From positions 4,322,966 to 4,386,965 of the forward strand of contig NW_006498608.1 in the NCBI RefSeq assembly GCF_000471905.2: DNA of 64,000 nt, written 5' to 3'. Shown in pieces: positions 60,836 to 64,000 of the stretch. This DNA comes from Amborella trichopoda (Eukaryota > Streptophyta > Magnoliopsida > Amborellales > Amborellaceae). A program made the position numbers and the translations under genes. Numbering within the stretch: position 1 is the stretch's first letter; each line of letters starts with the position of its first letter. Under the pieces are notes generated by a model, which saw only the letters and a list, made by a program, of their open reading frames with translations, did not search any database and had not been told where the DNA came from.

Positions 60836-61250
60836 GTATAGAGCCGAGGCTCTAAACAATCAAAGTAAAGTGCAGCTTCAAATAATATCGAGAAATTTGG
60901 TTTTAATAATGAAAAATTTTGTGATGGCTTTCAAATATATTTTCATCATTAATTATAAAATTTAAAGCTTAAAAAATTGTGCAAATTGAGTAGATTTATG
61001 AAAACTTGAAAATTGATGGTTTAAAAATGCGTGACAAGATGTACTATTTTTAAAACTTGAAATTTGTTTTTTTTTCTCACGTCCATGTGTCTTGAAGTCT
61101 AGATGATGAATTTGAGGATATTTGAGCATCAAATCAACCTCTTCTAGTGAATCAATTTGAGGATATTTGAGCATCAAATCAACCTCTCCTAGTGAATCTT
61201 TTGAGGTGGGCTTTAATTTGATTGCTTAGAGCCTTGGTTCTATATAAACT
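60836..61250 (-). mobile_element. MITE family copy 6 (minus orientation)
   Basis: The left end gtttgtatagagccgaggct and the right end, whose reverse complement reads GTTTATATAGAACCAAGGCT, are inverted repeats of about 22 bp. The interior matches copy 3. It contains a 45-bp tandem duplication (61109-61153 and 61154-61198). Confidence 0.75.
61109..61198. repeat. Two-copy tandem duplication, 45 bp
   Basis: aatttgaggatatttgagca followed by tcaaatcaacctc and tagtgaatc, twice with one base change, inside the MITE copy at 60,836. Confidence 0.93.
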
Positions 61251-61384
61251 TTTTCTTTCTTTTAATCTCCATAAATTCTCTAATCTGCCTTGAAATATTT
61301 TGATCCCCTACTGATTTCGTGGGGATTTTGACCCTTAAATATTATTTTCTCTTTTCCAAGTACGATCATCGACTTCAATCAATA

Positions 61385-61775
61385 TACGGAAAAAGTTTAT
61401 ATAAGGATGTAATTTTATAATGTAGAACTATGACGCCCCTCAAAAATCTATCGAAAAAAGTAGTTTTAATGTTGAAAAACCTTTTGATTAATCATTTCGA
61501 CATCTAGATGTATGAATATGAAACATAAAAATATTTGAAGTCTCAGAAATAATACATTTTACAACATATTATCCACACTGTCCATTTCAAGATTTTCATA
61601 TGCTTATAGATCTACTTGATTTTAACTATTTTTGAAATTTTAAATTTTATAATTAGATATAAATATAAATTTTAAGATAATCTTAAAAATATTTTATACA
61701 GACTTATATACCATGATAAAATTTAAAGATGCACCTTGCCCTACACCTTCGGATGCATCCCGATGCCAACTGAAC
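61385..61775 (+). mobile_element. MITE family copy 7
   Basis: It is the closest match to copy 1 at 21,866, sharing aaagtttatataagga, ataatgtagaactatg, tagttttaatgttgaaaaac, ttacaacatattatccacac and a gcaccttgccctacacctt end. Confidence 0.7.
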
Positions 61776-61845
61776 CCTTGCTTGTATATGATATGATTGG
61801 CTCCTTTCTTACTCCAAGTTCAATACCTTTTACATGCATTGCCAC

Positions 61846-61967
61846 TCGATGAAGTCAAATATAATTCCTCTCAATTTAAAAATTAATAATTTAACCCCTC
61901 TCTTTCTCGATGAAGTCAAATATAATTCCTCTCAATTTAAAAAATAATAATTTAACCCCTCTCTTTC
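61846..61967. repeat. Two-copy tandem duplication, 61 bp
   Basis: tcgatgaagtcaaatataat and the block to ttaacccctctctttc occur at 61846 and 61907, nearly identical. Confidence 0.92.
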
Positions 61968-62229
61968 TCTCTCTACCATGTCCCGTATAGCAAAATAGAG
62001 AACTCTCTCTCTCTCTAATGAGAGTGGTTGAGGCTTTATGGGAATATAAAACTGCAGCATCGCAGGCTACTTTGAAATTGGAATGCGTCCATGCATCAAT
62101 TTCTCAATTCTTAGCCTAGTTTACGGAGATGAAATTAAACAATTCTTCTTTAAAAGTCTAAAAATTGAGAATGAAATCAGCCCACTGTTACAAGACCAAG
62201 AGATATCTTTGTATAATATTGGTACCGTA

Positions 62230-62455
62230 ATAATGGCTACTGAGGGCTGCCAATGGCCCTAGGGGCTTCCCCGGAAAAACTTGAGTCAATGGCTACTAAG
62301 GGCTGCCTGGCTGGCAATGAGCTGGGTGGCCCTGCCTGAAAAAACTTGAATCAAGCCAGGGATGACAGCTGGGCCACCTAGCTAAGGGCTTTGGGCTAGG
62401 CCCAATCGAGCCCCCTTGGCTAGGCCAATCGAGCCTATTGCTGGCCTTAATGGCC
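62230..62455. repeat. GC-rich imperfect repeats (ggctactgagggctgcc type)
   Basis: Blocks aatggctact-agggctgcc and aaaaacttgagtcaa or aaaaacttgaatcaa occur twice, then ggctaggcc-aatcgagcc occurs twice. The stretch is richer in G and C than its surroundings. It encodes nothing I recognise and is probably part of a dispersed repeat. Confidence 0.55.
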
Positions 62456-62604
62456 AACCTCGTTATTGTTATTCAAGATGATTTATTATTTAGTGGACAA
62501 AGTTTTTTTTTTGAATGTTATTTATCCAAATTTTTTTAATGTTTGATCCCCACTCACAACCTGTAACATTTGCACCATCTATATAAAAAAAATGAAAAAA
62601 AATA

Positions 62605-62840
62605 TGTAATGAGACAATTTATTTTTGGTACAAAGTGGTCAATTAATCTTGACCATTAGGTGTGACATTAGATGGCTATATTTTATTTATTCCATTGACC
62701 AAGCTCAAACTTCAATTTTTTTTTTTTTCGAACTTTGTGACACACCCAAGTTATCAAATCTCTATAAGTAATTGTGACTTTTTTGTATCAAAGGTAGATT
62801 GAGGACAATTCCACAAATTGAGGACAATTGATTAATATGC
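62605..62840. mobile_element. Decayed MITE related to the 4.3-kb MITE
   Basis: It shares aatgagacaatttatttttg and ttaatcttgaccattaggtg at the left and gaactttgtgacacaccca and taattgtgac at the right with the element at 4,298 or its complement. The inverted ends are poorly kept. Confidence 0.45.
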
Positions 62841-63099
62841 CTATTAGAGATTAACAATTGAACACTTTACCCATGTCTGTGTAATTTAATTTAAAAATAT
62901 CCATCAAAATACATATGATTTGAAATAGTTGCAAATGTGTAAGATGTTACATATTACATCTCTCGTGAGTATTTTGTTAAATTTCCCTAAAATTAGTAAA
63001 TGCATATCAGCATTGTCCAATTGATCATTATTTGATTGTACAAACAAATATTCTCAAAATGATCGCAACCATCTCAGGCTTAGAGAGAGAGACATCCAA

Positions 63100-63517
63100 C
63101 TATAACAAATGGTACATCTTTGATGGTTTAACCCCATCTGTTACATTAAAGTACCTCAGCACTTGAGCCCAAGTGCGCTTATTCTTGAGCCTGTGCACCC
63201 CAATTGTATCAGGCATGTATTCATGAGAGCAAGTAGTAAGACCAGGTACATCATACATCCTTGGTGTAGCAGTAAACCTGTTCTTGGCTCGATTCCCTTC
63301 ATTAAACCACTCACTAACAAGTTTATCTTCAAACCCCTCTGCGTGGTTTCTTGTTATGTTTGATATACCGATCCATTCCACTAAGTCCCATGATAAAATG
63401 TAACCCATGCCTCCCATGTATCCGAAGAATGGGTCTGTGCTTTTGCATGGGATCACGCGCCCATAGTAGAAGTCGGTTCGAGGCAATGGATCGAGCGACC
63501 TAGCCAGCACGTCAAGC
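63100..63517 (-). CDS. GT31-type galactosyltransferase, last exon only
   Basis: GT31 enzymes are type II membrane proteins of the Golgi that add galactose in beta-1,3 linkage to glycans or glycoproteins. This exon (138 codons plus stop TAG at 63100-63102) starts after an acceptor ending TGATGCAG, with one base of a split codon. It contains LPRTDFYYGRVIPC, DPFFGYMGGMGYILSWDLVE, EDKLVSEWFNEGN with the conserved acidic ED pair, MYDVPGLTTCSHEYMPDTI and VHRLKNKRTWAQVLRYFNVT. The GMGY-SWDLV and ED blocks are the family core. The N-terminal anchor and DxD region lie on exons beyond base 64000. The acceptor substrate cannot be inferred. Confidence 0.85.
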
Positions 63518-64000
63518 CTGCATCAAAGGTTCAAAATTTTAGTATAATGGGTCATAAAGGCAGGGATTTTTTTTTTGTTTTGGATAAAACGACTGCAGGT
63601 TTTGCCCTTCTTAGTCACCTGGCCATGGGGTGGAAACGGGCATTGCACCCTGGTCATAAAAGGCTAGAGCAGAACCTTGTAGTTTAACGTTATGCCGTGA
63701 GGATGATATGCCATAACTAACGGGGGCAATTAATTTTGCGTGACAATTTTTACAAAAATTACAGGAGAATTTCTTGGCTGAGGCAACTTACTTCGGTGAG
63801 TCTTAATGACCCGGTGCGTCTTAATGACTCGCCCAAGTGTTGTATAGAGCAAAGAAGCCCTATAATTTTTTTTTTTTTAAAAAAAAAAAAGAATAAGACA
63901 AAGGTTGTAAAAGTAAAATAAAAGCAACTGCAATTTTGAAAAGTCCAAATAAACTTGAAAAAGTGATTTAAAAAATTAACTCATAGTTGGGGATATTAAA
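63518..64000 (-). other. Intron of the GT31-type gene
   Basis: No further exon of the glycosyltransferase is seen up to the window end; the stretch is AT-rich with an A run near 63,880. Confidence 0.6.

Overview
The window is nuclear DNA from a flowering plant. It has interrupted genes with GT-AG introns, plant-type protein families (Yip1-domain YIP4, plant VDAC, plant ATG16 with WD40 repeats, GT31 glycosyltransferase), and AT-rich intergenic DNA full of Copia LTR elements, LINEs, RTE elements and MITEs. Low gene density and long, transposon-filled introns fit a medium-to-large genome, possibly a woody or early-diverging angiosperm; that last point is inference. A 29-base N run marks an assembly gap.

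Layout. 1-9.3 kb: the 5' part of a minus-strand YIPF6/YIP4-type gene, whose first coding intron is 7.8 kb long and holds a LINE fragment, MITEs, RTE debris, a foldback element and the assembly gap. 9.3-12 kb: AT-rich intergenic DNA. 12.03-19.94 kb: an LTR retrotransposon with about 2 kb LTRs and a perfect TATAC target duplication, almost stripped of coding sequence. 20.1-20.9 kb: an F-box-associated-domain gene remnant ending in a 30-bp minisatellite. 21-37 kb: repeat-rich DNA with a decayed Copia element (25.5-29.2 kb) whose RNase H region is tandemly duplicated, and a LINE 3' end (30.1-30.8 kb). 37.4-46.6 kb: a complete minus-strand VDAC gene in six coding exons, with a four-unit tandem array inside intron 1. 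47-50.5 kb: MITEs and a LINE 3' part. 51.7-59.5 kb: a complete plus-strand ATG16 gene with two RTE insertions in one intron. 59.9-62.9 kb: repeats and MITEs. 63.1-63.5 kb: the last exon of a minus-strand GT31-type galactosyltransferase.

The four genes have unrelated housekeeping jobs: TGN/Golgi traffic, mitochondrial outer-membrane transport, autophagy and protein/glycan galactosylation. They do not form a cluster. The most unusual structures are the tandem array in VDAC intron 1, in which each unit carries a ghost of VDAC exon 2 and a decayed copy of an unidentified coding segment; the coding-poor LTR element with an internal array of about 190-bp units; and a MITE family with at least seven copies here.

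Exon borders were placed by eye from reading frame, splice consensus and family knowledge. No alignment or database search was run.
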